From: DATLGB01 sp963740765
GTDB lineage: Bacteria > Actinomycetota > Thermoleophilia > Solirubrobacterales > Solirubrobacteraceae
Reading direction: 5' to 3'
Assembly (NCBI GenBank): GCA_963740765.1
Contig: CAVUFN010000016.1
Location: 372,001-436,000 of the forward strand
DNA length: 64,000 nt
Below, piece after piece: positions 25,166 through 33,781 of the stretch. The translations under genes and the position numbers were made by a program. The notes beneath the pieces are model-generated. The model was not told where the DNA came from. It saw only the letters and a program-made list of their open reading frames with translations, and made no database searches. The number at the start of each line of letters is the position of its first letter. Within the stretch, counting starts at the first letter, position 1.

Positions 25166-26601
25166 CCCGCGCCGTCGTCATCGGCGCCGGGCTCGGCGGC
25201 CTGGCCGCGGCGTTGCGCCTGCAGGGCGCGGGCCTGGACGTCACCGTGATCGAGGCCGCGGACGCGCCCGGCGGGCGCGCCGGGCGGATCCGCGAGGCGG
25301 GGTTCACCTTCGACACCGGCCCGTCGCTGATCACGATGCCGTGGGTGCTCGAGGAGGCGTTCGCGGCGGGCGGGCTCGACCTGCACGCCGAGGTGCGGCT
25401 GCGGCGCCTCGATCCCTTCTACCGGCTGCAGTGGGAGAGCGACGAGCGGCACCTGGACTTCGTCGACCGCGGGCGGATGCCGGAGGAGCTCGCGCGCTTC
25501 AGCACCAGCGACGCCCGCGCCTTCGAGCCGTTCATGGAGGCGCTGCGGCCGATCTACGAGGACGGCATCCTCGGGGCCGGCCGCCGCGCGTTCGCCAAGC
25601 CGGGCGACCTCGCCCGCTTCGTCCCGCGGATGGTCGGGCTCGGGGCGGCGCTGCCGCTGAGCCGGATGGTCGGCCGCCATTTCGAGCACCCGCGCGTCCG
25701 CGAGGCGATGAGCTTCCACTCCTTGTTCATCGGCGGTGACCCGGCGCGCGTCCCGGCCATCTACGGCGCGCTCGTCTACCTCCAGTTCCTCGACGGCGTC
25801 TGGTACGCCGACGGCGGCGTCCACTCGGTCGTCGAGGCGATGGCGCGCGCGCTCGACGTCCGCTGCGGGGACGGCGTCGCGCGCATCGAGCAGAGCGGCG
25901 GCCGGGTCACTGGCGTCGTCACCCGCGGCGGCGAGCGCATCGACGCCGACGTCGTCGTCTCCAACACCGACGCGCTGCGCGTCCACGAGCTCCTCGGCCG
26001 GCGCGCGCCGATCCGGAGGCTGCGGCCGACCATGTCGTGCTTCCTGCTCTACCTCGGGACCAACCGGCGCTTCGAGCAGCTCCGGCACCACCACCTGCTC
26101 GTCGGCCGTGACTACGAGGGCTTCGTCCGCGACGTCACGCGCCGCGGCCGGCTGCCGAGGACGTGCTCGGTCTACATCCACGCGCCGGCGCGCACGGAGG
26201 CGGCGATGGCACCGGACGGCGGCGACTCGCTGTGCGTCCTGCTGCCCGTCCCCCACCTCGGCGGCGAGCAGGCTGACCTTCGCGACTGGCTGCTCGATCA
26301 CCTCGAAGGCACCTACGGGCTCACCGGGTTGCGCGAGTCGATCGTCTTCGAGCGCCAGATGACCCCGGCCGACTTCCGCGACCGCCTCGGCGCGTTCCAG
26401 GGCAACGCCTTCGGGCCCGAGCCGACGCTGCACCAGTCCGCGTACTTCCGACAGCACAACCGCGACGGGCGCGTCACCGGCCTCTACCACGTCGGCGCCG
26501 GCACGCATCCGGGCGCCGGGATCCCGGGCGTCGTCCTCGGCGCCGAGATCACCGCCGGGCTCGTCCTCGCCGACCATCAGCGCGCACGTGTCCCCGCCTG
26601 A
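25162..26601 (+). CDS. crtI: Phytoene desaturase
   Basis: A 479-residue CrtI. The N-terminus AVVIGAGLGGLAAALRL is followed by GGRAGRIREAGFTFDTGPSL, the CrtI hallmark. The C-terminal GLYHVGAGTHPGAGIPGVVL is the bacterial-type phytoene dehydrogenase signature. It introduces double bonds into phytoene to make coloured carotenes, with FAD. GTG 25162 overlaps the isomerase stop. The 3' end overlaps the crtB start by 14 bp. The expected length and all motifs are intact. Confidence 0.95.
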   Translation: MTRAVVIGAGLGGLAAALRLQGAGLDVTVIEAADAPGGRAGRIREAGFTFDTGPSLITMPWVLEEAFAAGGLDLHAEVRLRRLDPFYRLQWESDERHLDFVDRGRMPEELARFSTSDARAFEPFMEALRPIYEDGILGAGRRAFAKPGDLARFVPRMVGLGAALPLSRMVGRHFEHPRVREAMSFHSLFIGGDPARVPAIYGALVYLQFLDGVWYADGGVHSVVEAMARALDVRCGDGVARIEQSGGRVTGVVTRGGERIDADVVVSNTDALRVHELLGRRAPIRRLRPTMSCFLLYLGTNRRFEQLRHHHLLVGRDYEGFVRDVTRRGRLPRTCSVYIHAPARTEAAMAPDGGDSLCVLLPVPHLGGEQADLRDWLLDHLEGTYGLTGLRESIVFERQMTPADFRDRLGAFQGNAFGPEPTLHQSAYFRQHNRDGRVTGLYHVGAGTHPGAGIPGVVLGAEITAGLVLADHQRARVPA

Positions 26602-27922
26602 CCCGCTGCTCGCCGAGGCGCGCCGGACGACGCGCACCGTGTCCCGGACCTTCGGCCTCGCCGCCCGCCTGCTCCCGCGCGACGCCCGCGACGACGTCTT
26701 CCGCCTCTACCTCGTCTTCCGCACCCTCGACGACCTCGTCGACACCGACGACCCGCGGGCCCGCTCCGCCGTGCTCGCCGTCGAACGCTGGGCCGCCGGC
26801 GGCCGGGTGGGCGGGTCCGTGTCCCGCGAGGCGGACGTGCTCGCGGAGATCGACGCGCGGGTCCCGCTCCCCCGCCACGCCTTCACGCACTTCTGCCGCG
26901 GCATGCACGCGGACCTCGACCGCGAGCCGATCCGCACCGAGGCCGACCTCGACGCGTACTGCTACCGCGTCGCCGGCACCGTCGGGATCGTCCTCGCCGC
27001 CGTTCTCGGCACGAACGGGGACGCCGACCACGCCGCCACGGCCCTCGGCTGCGCCATGCAGCGCACCAACATCCTCCGCGACATCGACGAGGACGCGGCG
27101 GCCGGCCGCAGCTACCTCCCCGGCCTGCACCGGGACCGCATCAGCGTCGTCCGCGCCCAGATCGCGCAGGCCGACGCGCTCTACGACGAGGGCATCGCCG
27201 GCATCCGCCACCTACGCCGCGGTCGCGCCGCCATCCGCGCCGCCGCCGTCATGTACCGCGAGATCCTGCGCCAGATCGAGCGCAACGGCTACGCACCCGG
27301 CCGCGCCACCGTCTCCACGCCGCGCAAGCTGATGCTCGCCGCCGCCGCCCTAGCGGAGAGAGAGGGATTCGAACCCTCGGACGAGCTTTCACCCGTCACA
27401 CGATTTCCAGTCGTGCCCGTTCAGCCGCTCCGGCACCTCTCCGGGACAGCGGAGGAGGGTAGCGACGGGTCAGATCTGCCAGTGACCGCCGGCGAGGACC
27501 GGCGTGCGGTCGCCGGAGGCGGTGACGCCCGTGACGGTGAGATCCGGGGAGCCGATCATGAAGTCGATGTGGATCTCGGACTCGTTGACGCGGTCGCGGG
27601 CGCCGGCGGGGACGGTCTCCGGGAACCCGGTGCCGACGGCGAGGTGCGAGGCGGCGTTCTCGTCGAGGAGGGTGTCGTAGAAGACGGTGCCGAGGGGTCC
27701 GATGCGGCCGGAGGCGTCGACCAGGGCGATCTCGCCCAAGCGGGCGGCGCCGTCGTCGGACGCGATGACGGTGCGCAGGGTGTCCTGGGCCGAGGAGGCG
27801 GTGAGCTCGGTGACGCGGCCGCCTTCGAAGCGGACGACGAGGTCTCGGACGACCGTGCCGTCGCTCAGGACGAGCGGCTTGGTGGAGGTGACGACGCCGT
27901 CGGCGCGGCCCGGGTCGGGTGA
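26588..27922 (+). CDS. crtB: Phytoene synthase with run-on 3' end
   Basis: GTG 26588 opens a frame whose first ~256 residues are a good CrtB. The substrate-binding aspartates are in RTLDDLVDTDD and TNILRDIDEDAAAG, with AYCYRVAGTVG and SYLPGLHRD between and after. It condenses two geranylgeranyl diphosphates to phytoene. The normal C-terminus is reached at STPRKLMLAAAALA, about 27355. No stop occurs there. The frame continues through the antisense tRNA-Ser gene and about 450 bp of antisense aminopeptidase sequence to a TGA at 27922, adding ~188 low-complexity residues. A TAG one frame away sits exactly before the tRNA (27350-27352), so a small indel probably removed the stop. The functional part is 26588 to about 27355. 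Confidence 0.8.
   Translation: MSPPDPLLAEARRTTRTVSRTFGLAARLLPRDARDDVFRLYLVFRTLDDLVDTDDPRARSAVLAVERWAAGGRVGGSVSREADVLAEIDARVPLPRHAFTHFCRGMHADLDREPIRTEADLDAYCYRVAGTVGIVLAAVLGTNGDADHAATALGCAMQRTNILRDIDEDAAAGRSYLPGLHRDRISVVRAQIAQADALYDEGIAGIRHLRRGRAAIRAAAVMYREILRQIERNGYAPGRATVSTPRKLMLAAAALAEREGFEPSDELSPVTRFPVVPVQPLRHLSGTAEEGSDGSDLPVTAGEDRRAVAGGGDARDGEIRGADHEVDVDLGLVDAVAGAGGDGLREPGADGEVRGGVLVEEGVVEDGAEGSDAAGGVDQGDLAQAGGAVVGRDDGAQGVLGRGGGELGDAAAFEADDEVSDDRAVAQDERLGGGDDAVGAARVG
27354..27442 (-). tRNA. tRNA-Ser (anticodon GGA)
   Basis: The minus strand folds as an 89-nt class II tRNA. The acceptor GGAGAGG pairs with TCTCTCC. The D arm carries the GGCTGAA-type loop. The anticodon arm is CACGA-CTGGAAA-TCGTG with anticodon GGA. 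A long variable arm follows, then the T arm GAGGG-TTCGAAT-CCCTC and discriminator G. No CCA is encoded. It reads UCC/UCU serine codons. It overlaps the crtB reading frame antisense. Confidence 0.95.
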
Positions 27923-28672
27923 CGTGAAGGTCTCCTCCGTCGGCAGGTTGGCCATGTGGAAGATGCCCTCAACGGTCGTCATGCCGCCCGACAGCCAGCG
28001 GTGACCGGGCAGCAGGCCGATGGTGAGGTCGGTGCCGGGGCCCTCGTAGTGCAGCGCGTCGAAGCCGCGGTCGGACAGCTTCTCCGCCGAGTTGACGAGC
28101 TCGTCCTTGCGCGCCGACCACGCCGCGGCGGGGTCCGGCTCGTCGAGGCGCAGGATGTGGAGGATGTCGTCCCACAGCTTGCCGAGCGCCTCGTCGGGAC
28201 CGAGGTCTGGGTAGACGAGCTCCGCCCACACCTCATCGGGACCGGGCAGCACGGTCCAGTTGGTCGTCGACTCGGACAGGACCTTCGAGTTCTCCTTGAC
28301 GGACGGGAGCTTGTCGCGGCCGGCGCGGACCGGGTCGAGGTCGGCGAGCAGGCCGGGCGCGACCGGGCCGGAGAAGCCGATGCGGGCGGCGCGCTCGTCG
28401 CCCAGGCCGAGGGCGCGCGCGGCGTACCAGGACGGCACGAACTCGAGCGTGTCGTCCGGCGCGTGCTCGATGCGCGCGCGCTTGACCCACGGGTCGTACC
28501 AGCCGACGTCGACGAACTTCGCCCCCGCCTTGTACGCCTCCACGGCGACGGCGCGCGTCAGCGCCTCCTTGCCCGGCGAGCAGCTGACCGCCACGATCTG
28601 CCCGGGCTGGACGTTCGCGCCGACCCGCACCGCGAGCTCGGCGACGCGCTGGATGTGCTCGTCGAAGGCCAT
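27470..28672 (-). CDS. M29-family aminopeptidase
   Basis: A 400-residue metallo-aminopeptidase of the AmpS/PepS type. Blocks include VQPGQIVAVSCSPGK, GAKFVDVGWYD and HYEGPGTDLTIGLLPGHRW. The metal-site segments are NLPTEETFTSPDPGRADG and, near the C-terminus, ENAASHLAVGTGF and NESEIHIDFMIGSPDLTVTG. These supply the conserved Glu, His and Asp ligands. It removes N-terminal residues from peptides in the cytoplasm. It is transcribed away from the MBL gene region on the same strand, and its C-terminal codons lie under the crtB run-on frame. Confidence 0.92.
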   Translation of the reverse strand: MAFDEHIQRVAELAVRVGANVQPGQIVAVSCSPGKEALTRAVAVEAYKAGAKFVDVGWYDPWVKRARIEHAPDDTLEFVPSWYAARALGLGDERAARIGFSGPVAPGLLADLDPVRAGRDKLPSVKENSKVLSESTTNWTVLPGPDEVWAELVYPDLGPDEALGKLWDDILHILRLDEPDPAAAWSARKDELVNSAEKLSDRGFDALHYEGPGTDLTIGLLPGHRWLSGGMTTVEGIFHMANLPTEETFTSPDPGRADGVVTSTKPLVLSDGTVVRDLVVRFEGGRVTELTASSAQDTLRTVIASDDGAARLGEIALVDASGRIGPLGTVFYDTLLDENAASHLAVGTGFPETVPAGARDRVNESEIHIDFMIGSPDLTVTGVTASGDRTPVLAGGHWQI

Positions 28673-28688
28673 CCGGCGCAGGCTAGAG

Positions 28689-29435
28689 CTACGCGGCGCC
28701 GTGGTCGCGCGCGCGCTGGACCGCCTCGGCGGCGCCGCCGGTCCACGGCGGCCCGTGCCCGACGAGCACGGTGCGCGCGTCCGTCTCGGCGACCCGCTGC
28801 AGGGACGCCATGGCGGCGACGTTGTCCGCGTTGGCCGCGCCGGAGACCAGCCGTGGCCCGCGCTCGCCGGTGTAGGGCTCGAGCGTCGCGAGCGCGTCCC
28901 CCACGATGATCGTCCCGCGGTCGGGGAAGTGAAACGCCGTGTGCCCGTGCGTGTGCCCCGGAGTGGGGATGGCGCGCGGGGCGCCGGGGAGGTCGAGCTC
29001 GCCGTCGGTGCCGCTGAAGGCGCGCACGTCGCCGATCGCCCGCGTGCGCAGCGCTCCGGCGCGCGCCATCGCCAGGCCGACCCGCAGGACGTGCCGGTTG
29101 CGGTGGCGAGCGACCGAGTGCTCGGTCTCGTAGCGGAACGGGTGCCGGCTCAGCGAGCGGTCGCGCTCGTGCAGCCAGACCGGGACGTCCCACTCCGCGC
29201 GGATGGCCTCGGCGAAGCCGATGTGGTCCGGGTGCGCGTGGGTGACGGCCACCGCCTCCACGTCGTCTGGCGCGCGGCCGATCGCGGCGAGATGACCGGG
29301 CAGTCGCTTCCACGACGCCGGCAGCCCGCAGTCGACGATCAGCACCGACCGGCTGTCGTCCGCCTCGACCAGGTACCAGTTCGTGAACGCGTCCTCGACG
29401 CGGTGGATGCCGGGAGCGACGTCGCGTTCGAGCAC
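28689..29435 (-). CDS. MBL-fold metallo-hydrolase
   Basis: A 248-residue metallo-beta-lactamase-fold protein. The metal motif THAHPDHIGFAEA carries the HxHxDH set. IPTPGHTHGHTAFHF, IIVGDALATLEPY and VLVGHGPPWTGG supply the remaining ligands. Such proteins hydrolyse thioesters, lactones, phosphodiesters or glyoxalase-type substrates; the exact one is unknown. It is 16 bp upstream of the aminopeptidase and divergent from hemW with 19 bp between starts. Confidence 0.87.
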   Translation of the reverse strand: MLERDVAPGIHRVEDAFTNWYLVEADDSRSVLIVDCGLPASWKRLPGHLAAIGRAPDDVEAVAVTHAHPDHIGFAEAIRAEWDVPVWLHERDRSLSRHPFRYETEHSVARHRNRHVLRVGLAMARAGALRTRAIGDVRAFSGTDGELDLPGAPRAIPTPGHTHGHTAFHFPDRGTIIVGDALATLEPYTGERGPRLVSGAANADNVAAMASLQRVAETDARTVLVGHGPPWTGGAAEAVQRARDHGAA

Positions 29436-29454
29436 GGTCGGTAGAACCTACGCG

Positions 29455-30531
29455 ATGGCGTTCGGCGTCTACGTCCATGTCCCGTGGTGCCGGAGCGTGT
29501 GCGGCTACTGCGACTTCAACACGTACGTGCCGCGCGGCGACGAACCGGCGGGCTACGCCGACACCGCGCTCGCCGAGATCGCGCTGATGCCGCGCGACCG
29601 CCGTCCCGACACCGTGTTCATCGGCGGCGGGACGCCGACCCTGCTCGACCCCGCCGACGTCGGCCGCATCGTCGCCGCTCTCGAGCCGGCGCCCGGCGCG
29701 GAGGTGACGATCGAGGCCAACCCCGAGACGGTCGACGAGGCGAGGCTCGCCGCCCTGCGCGCCGCAGGCGTCACCCGCGTCTCGATCGGCATGCAGAGCG
29801 CCCGCGCCCACGTGCTGCGCACGCTCGAGCGCGTCCACACGCCGGGTGCCGCCGTGCGCGCCGCGCGGGACGCGCGCCGCGCCGGCTTCGAGCACGTCAG
29901 CCTCGACCTCATCTACGGCACGCCGGGTGAGACGGACGACGACTGGCGCGCCACCGTCGACGCCGCGCTGTCCGCGCAGCCCGACCACGTCAGCGCCTAC
30001 GCACTCACGGTCGAGCGCGGCACCCGCCTGTCCGCCCAGGTCCGTGCCGGGCGCGTCCCCGCGCCCGACGAGGACGCGCTGGCCGACCGCTACGAGATCG
30101 CCGACGCAATGCTGACCAGCGCGGGCCTGCCCTGGTACGAGATCTGCAGCTGGGCCGCGAACCCCGGCGCCCAGTGCCGTCACAACCTCGGCTATTGGGA
30201 CTCGGGCGACTGGTGGGCGATCGGGCCGGGCGCGCACGGGCACGTCGGCGGCGAGCGCTTCTGGACGCACCGCCACCCGCACACGCACGCGGCGGCCGTC
30301 GCGCGCGGCGAGCGGCCGATCGCGGGGCGGGAGCGGCTCACGACCGAGCAACGCCGGCTGGAGCGGACGATGCTCGGGCTGCGCCGGCGCGAGGGGATCG
30401 CCACCACGGAGCTCGACGCGACCGTCGTGAGCGGGCTCCGGGCCGACGGGCTGCTCGAGGGGGGCGACCGCGCGGTGCTCACGCTGCGCGGCCGCCGGCT
30501 CGCGGACACGGTCATCCGCGCGCTCGCCTGA
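29455..30531 (+). CDS. hemW: HemW-type radical SAM protein (heme chaperone)
   Basis: A 358-residue radical SAM protein. The 4Fe-4S cluster motif is CRSVCGYC (Cys 12, 16, 19), with VHVPW before it. The SAM and glycine motif is VFIGGGTPTLL; VTIEANPETV and RVSIGMQSARAHVLRTLERVHT (two runs) are HemN/HemW family blocks. The C-terminal HemN_C domain (NLGYWDSGDWWAIGPGAHG) is present. HemW proteins bind heme and deliver it to respiratory enzymes. Length and N-terminus favour HemW over oxygen-independent coproporphyrinogen oxidase. ATG 29455 matches the family start. Confidence 0.88.
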   Translation: MAFGVYVHVPWCRSVCGYCDFNTYVPRGDEPAGYADTALAEIALMPRDRRPDTVFIGGGTPTLLDPADVGRIVAALEPAPGAEVTIEANPETVDEARLAALRAAGVTRVSIGMQSARAHVLRTLERVHTPGAAVRAARDARRAGFEHVSLDLIYGTPGETDDDWRATVDAALSAQPDHVSAYALTVERGTRLSAQVRAGRVPAPDEDALADRYEIADAMLTSAGLPWYEICSWAANPGAQCRHNLGYWDSGDWWAIGPGAHGHVGGERFWTHRHPHTHAAAVARGERPIAGRERLTTEQRRLERTMLGLRRREGIATTELDATVVSGLRADGLLEGGDRAVLTLRGRRLADTVIRALA

Positions 30532-30566
30532 CGCCCCGACGTCGTCCGCGGCGTAGGATCCGCGCC

Positions 30567-32732
30567 GTGCCGGCTCCCGTCCTCCGCGCGCTGTTCGTCG
30601 CGCTCGCGCTGTCCGCTGCCCTGGCGACCGAGGCCTCGGCCCGTCTGTCGGTGAAGGTCCTCTCCACGCGCGCCGACCTGGTGAGCGCCAACGACGCGCT
30701 CGTGCAGGTCCGCGGCGTCAAGTCGGCCCACGGCCTGCGCGTGACGGTCAACGGCAAGCGCCGCCGCTTCACCACCGGCGCCGACGGCCGCGTCGTCCGG
30801 CTCGTCCGCGGCCTGCGCCTGGGCCGCAACGTGATCATCGCCCGCCGGGGCAAGCGCGGCGCCCGCCTGATCGTCACCAACCACCCGAAGGGCGGCCCGG
30901 TCCTCGCCGGCCCGCAATTGCAACCGTGGAAGTGCCAGGCAAGCGCAACCGACAAGCAGTGCAACCAGCCGGCGAGCTACACCTATTCCTACAAGCCGAC
31001 CTCCGGCGACGGCTTCAAGGACTACGACCCGGAGAACCCGCCGTCCGACGTGGCCACCACCACGACCGACCAGGGCGTCGAGGTCCCGTTCATCGTCCGC
31101 ATCGAGACCGGCTACATCGATCGCGACCAGTACAAGGTCGCCGCGCTCTACCAGCCCGGCCAGCCGTGGTCGGCGGTCGCGCCGCAGCCCCAGTTCAACC
31201 ACAAGCTGCTGATCACCCACGGCGCGGCGTGCGGCGTCGACTACGAGCCCAAGGACGCTCCGGAGGTCACGACGGGCGCCGCCGCGGACGCGCTCGGCCG
31301 CGGCTTCGCGGTGATGTCGACCGCGCTCGACAACTCGGGCCACAACTGCAACCTCGCCGTGCAGGCCGAGTCGCTGATCATGACCAAGGAGCACGTGGTC
31401 GAGCGCTACGGGACGCTGCGCTACACGATCGGCACCGGTTGCTCGGGCGGCTCGCTCGCCCTGCAGTGGATCAGCAACGCCTACCCCGGTGTCTACCAGG
31501 GGATCCTGCCGACCTGCTCGTTCCCGGACGCGTGGAGCACGGCCACGCAGTTCCTCGATTACCACAACTCCCTGCGCTACTTCATGGACCCGTCGCTGTG
31601 GGGGCCGGGCGTCGCGTGGCTGCCGACCCAGATGGCCGCCGTCCAGGGCCACGTCTCGATCGCCAACTCGCAGGTGTCCGACAACGCGCAGTTCCACGTG
31701 GTCGTCCCGACCGACCCGTGCGACGGCGTCACCGACGAGGAGCGCTACGACCCGCAGACCAACCCGGGCGGCGTCCAGTGCACGATCCAGGCCGCCGCCA
31801 TCAACCTGTTCGGGCCGCGCCCGCAGGAGATCTGGACGGCGCCCGAGAAGCAGGTCGGCCACGGCTTCGCGGGTACGCCCGTCGACAACGTCGGCGTCCA
31901 GTACGGCCTCAAGACCCTGCTCGACGGAACCATCACGCCCGCCCAGTTCGTCGACCTCAACGCGAAGATGGGCGGCCTGAACATGGCCGACGCGTCGTTC
32001 GCGCCCGAGCGGCTGGAAGCCGTCCAGCCCGCGCTTCGCAACGCCTACCGCACCGGCATGATCAACTCGGCCAACAACCTGGACCGGACCGCGATCATCG
32101 ACTGCCGCGGGCCCGACCCCGGCGCGTTCCACGACGCCTACCGCGCGTTCGCCGTCCGCGCCCGGCTCGACCGCGAGCACGGCGACCACGACAACCAGGT
32201 CATCTGGGAGGGGCCTGTCCTGATCCTCGCCGACACCCAGTGCGAGAAGAACTCGCTGCTGGCCATGGACGAGTGGCTCGCGGCGGTGGAGCAGGACACG
32301 CAGCCGGGCGCGCGGGCCGCCAAGCTCACGCGCAACAAGCCCGCCACCGTGACCGACCGCTGCTACGACGGGGCCGGCCACAAGGTCGCCGACGACCTCT
32401 GCGGCGAAGCGGTCGTGCCGGTCTACAGCACCCCGCGCATGGTCGCCGGCGACGCGCTGACCACGGACGCGAACAAGTGCCAGCTGAAGCCGCTCGACCG
32501 CTCGTCCTACGGATCGGCGACCTTCAGCGACACGGAGTGGACGACGCTGCAGCAGGTGTTCCCGAACGGCGTCTGCGACTTCTCCAAGCCCGGCGTCGAC
32601 CAGCAGGGCACCGTGCCGTGGCAGACCTACCAGGACGCCAAGGGCGCGGTCGTGTACGGAGGCAAGCCGCTCGGCGCGGCGCCGAAGAGCCGCGCGAAGC
32701 GATTCAAGAAGAAGCGCGCTTCTTCTTCCTGA
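30567..32732 (+). CDS. Secreted DUF6351-family protein
   Basis: A 721-residue exported protein. GTG 30567 gives a signal peptide (PVLRALFVALALSAALATEASA). An Ig-like N-terminal domain (VSANDALVQVRGVKSAHGLR) and a long hydrolase-like domain follow. The segment TIGTGCSGGSLALQW resembles a GxSxG nucleophile elbow, and LLITHGAACGVDY sits where an oxyanion loop would. This fits DUF6351, an alpha/beta-hydrolase-like family found mostly in actinobacteria; no substrate is established. Several Cys pairs suggest disulfides. The C-terminus is basic (KSRAKRFKKKRASSS). Its last ~370 bp are duplicated downstream at 33072-33442. Confidence 0.8.
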   Translation: MPAPVLRALFVALALSAALATEASARLSVKVLSTRADLVSANDALVQVRGVKSAHGLRVTVNGKRRRFTTGADGRVVRLVRGLRLGRNVIIARRGKRGARLIVTNHPKGGPVLAGPQLQPWKCQASATDKQCNQPASYTYSYKPTSGDGFKDYDPENPPSDVATTTTDQGVEVPFIVRIETGYIDRDQYKVAALYQPGQPWSAVAPQPQFNHKLLITHGAACGVDYEPKDAPEVTTGAAADALGRGFAVMSTALDNSGHNCNLAVQAESLIMTKEHVVERYGTLRYTIGTGCSGGSLALQWISNAYPGVYQGILPTCSFPDAWSTATQFLDYHNSLRYFMDPSLWGPGVAWLPTQMAAVQGHVSIANSQVSDNAQFHVVVPTDPCDGVTDEERYDPQTNPGGVQCTIQAAAINLFGPRPQEIWTAPEKQVGHGFAGTPVDNVGVQYGLKTLLDGTITPAQFVDLNAKMGGLNMADASFAPERLEAVQPALRNAYRTGMINSANNLDRTAIIDCRGPDPGAFHDAYRAFAVRARLDREHGDHDNQVIWEGPVLILADTQCEKNSLLAMDEWLAAVEQDTQPGARAAKLTRNKPATVTDRCYDGAGHKVADDLCGEAVVPVYSTPRMVAGDALTTDANKCQLKPLDRSSYGSATFSDTEWTTLQQVFPNGVCDFSKPGVDQQGTVPWQTYQDAKGAVVYGGKPLGAAPKSRAKRFKKKRASSS

Positions 32733-33071
32733 CGGTGAACGAGTAGGCGGCCGGCGTGGGGTCGCGGACGCCGGTGAGGATCGCGACGACGGTGAAGGTG
32801 TGCTTGCCGCGGCGGACGCGGTAGCTCACGCCAGGATCGCAGGCGCGCTCCTTGCCCTTGTCGAGCCTGCAGCGGAACGTCGCCGCCGGATCGCTCGCCG
32901 AGAACGTGAACCGCACCCGGATCTTCTTCTTGCGCGTCTTGAGCGTCGCCTTCGGATGCTTGGCGAGCGTCGTGTCCGGCGCGGTGGCCGCGGGCGTCGG
33001 CGACGCGGACGACGCAGGCGAAGGCGAAGGTGACGGCGAGGGGGATGGTGCGGCGGGTGGCGTCCAGGTGA
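32363..33071. repeat. Tandem duplication, unit A (709 bp)
   Basis: The unit begins CTACGACGG and ends GTCCAGGTGA, immediately followed by unit B with the same ends. Apart from about eight substitutions and one inserted G in unit B, the units are identical. Unit A carries the real 3' end of the DUF6351 gene plus a copy of the 3' end of the convergent glycine-rich gene. Confidence 0.93.
32704..33071 (-). pseudogene. Orphan 3' fragment of the glycine-rich protein gene (in duplication unit A)
   Basis: The minus strand here encodes the same C-terminal region as the intact gene at 33414-34577 (TWTPPAAPSPSPSPSP linker, then FTFSASDPAATFRCRLDKG, ending FTVRKKKRASS). It lacks the signal peptide and glycine-rich part. 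The frame continues out of the duplicate into antisense DUF6351 sequence to 33321, so any product would be chimeric. Confidence 0.8.
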
Positions 33072-33442
33072 CTACGACGGCGCCGGCCACAAGGTCGCCG
33101 ACGACCTCTGCGGCGAAGCGGTCGTGCCGGTCTACAGCACGCCGCGCATGGTCGCCGGCGACGCGCTGACCACGGACGCGAACAAGTGCCAGCTGAAGCC
33201 GCTCGACCGCGCGTCGTACGGCTCGGCGACCTTCAGCGACACGGAGTGGACGACGCTGCAGCAGGTGTTCCCGAACGGGCGTCTGCGACTTCTCCAAGCC
33301 CGGCGTCGACCAGCAGGGCACCGTGCCGTGGCAGACCTACCAGGACGCCAAGGGCGCGGTCGTGTACGGAGGCAAGCCGCTCGGCGCGGCGCCGAAGAGC
33401 CGCGCGAAGCGATTCAAGAAGAAGCGCGCTTCTTCTTCCTGA
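33072..33442 (+). pseudogene. Frameshifted 3' fragment of the DUF6351 gene (in duplication unit B)
   Basis: This repeats the last ~122 codons of the DUF6351 gene without its 5' part. One extra G after CCCGAACGG near 33279 shifts the frame (FPNG then RLRLLQARRRP). Several other differences from unit A are synonymous third-position changes; one changes Ser to Ala (DRSSYG to DRASYG). Confidence 0.85.
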
Positions 33443-33781
33443 CGGTGAACGAGTAGGCGGCCGGCGTGGGGTCGCGGACGCCGGTGAGGATCGCGACGAC
33501 GGTGAAGGTGTGCTTGCCGCGGCGGACGCGGTAGCTCACGCCAGGATCGCAGGCGCGCTCCTTGCCCTTGTCGAGCCTGCAGCGGAACGTCGCCGCCGGA
33601 TCGCTCGCCGAGAACGTGAACCGCACCCGGATCTTCTTCTTGCGCGTCTTGAGCGTCGCCTTCGGATGCTTGGCGAGCGTCGTGTCCGGCGCGGTGGCCG
33701 CGGGCGTCGGCGACGCGGACGACGCAGGCGAAGGCGAAGGTGACGGCGAGGGGGATGGTGCGGCGGGCGGCGTCCAGGTGA
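33072..33781. repeat. Tandem duplication, unit B (710 bp)
   Basis: Direct repeat of unit A. It carries the real 3' end of the minus-strand glycine-rich gene and a frameshifted copy of the DUF6351 3' end. Differences from unit A cluster in the DUF6351 part; the other half is almost identical. Confidence 0.93.

Noticed and set aside
27354..27442. tRNA-Ser as an attachment site of an integrated element
   Set aside because: No integrase, no repeat of the tRNA 3' end downstream and no change in gene character on either side.
27500..27535. A 16-bp stretch shared with the arm of the 12498/15772 repeat (CGCCTCCGGCGACCGC on the minus strand)
   Set aside because: It encodes the conserved C-terminus of the M29 aminopeptidase and lacks the second arm, so it is probably coincidental in GC-rich coding DNA.
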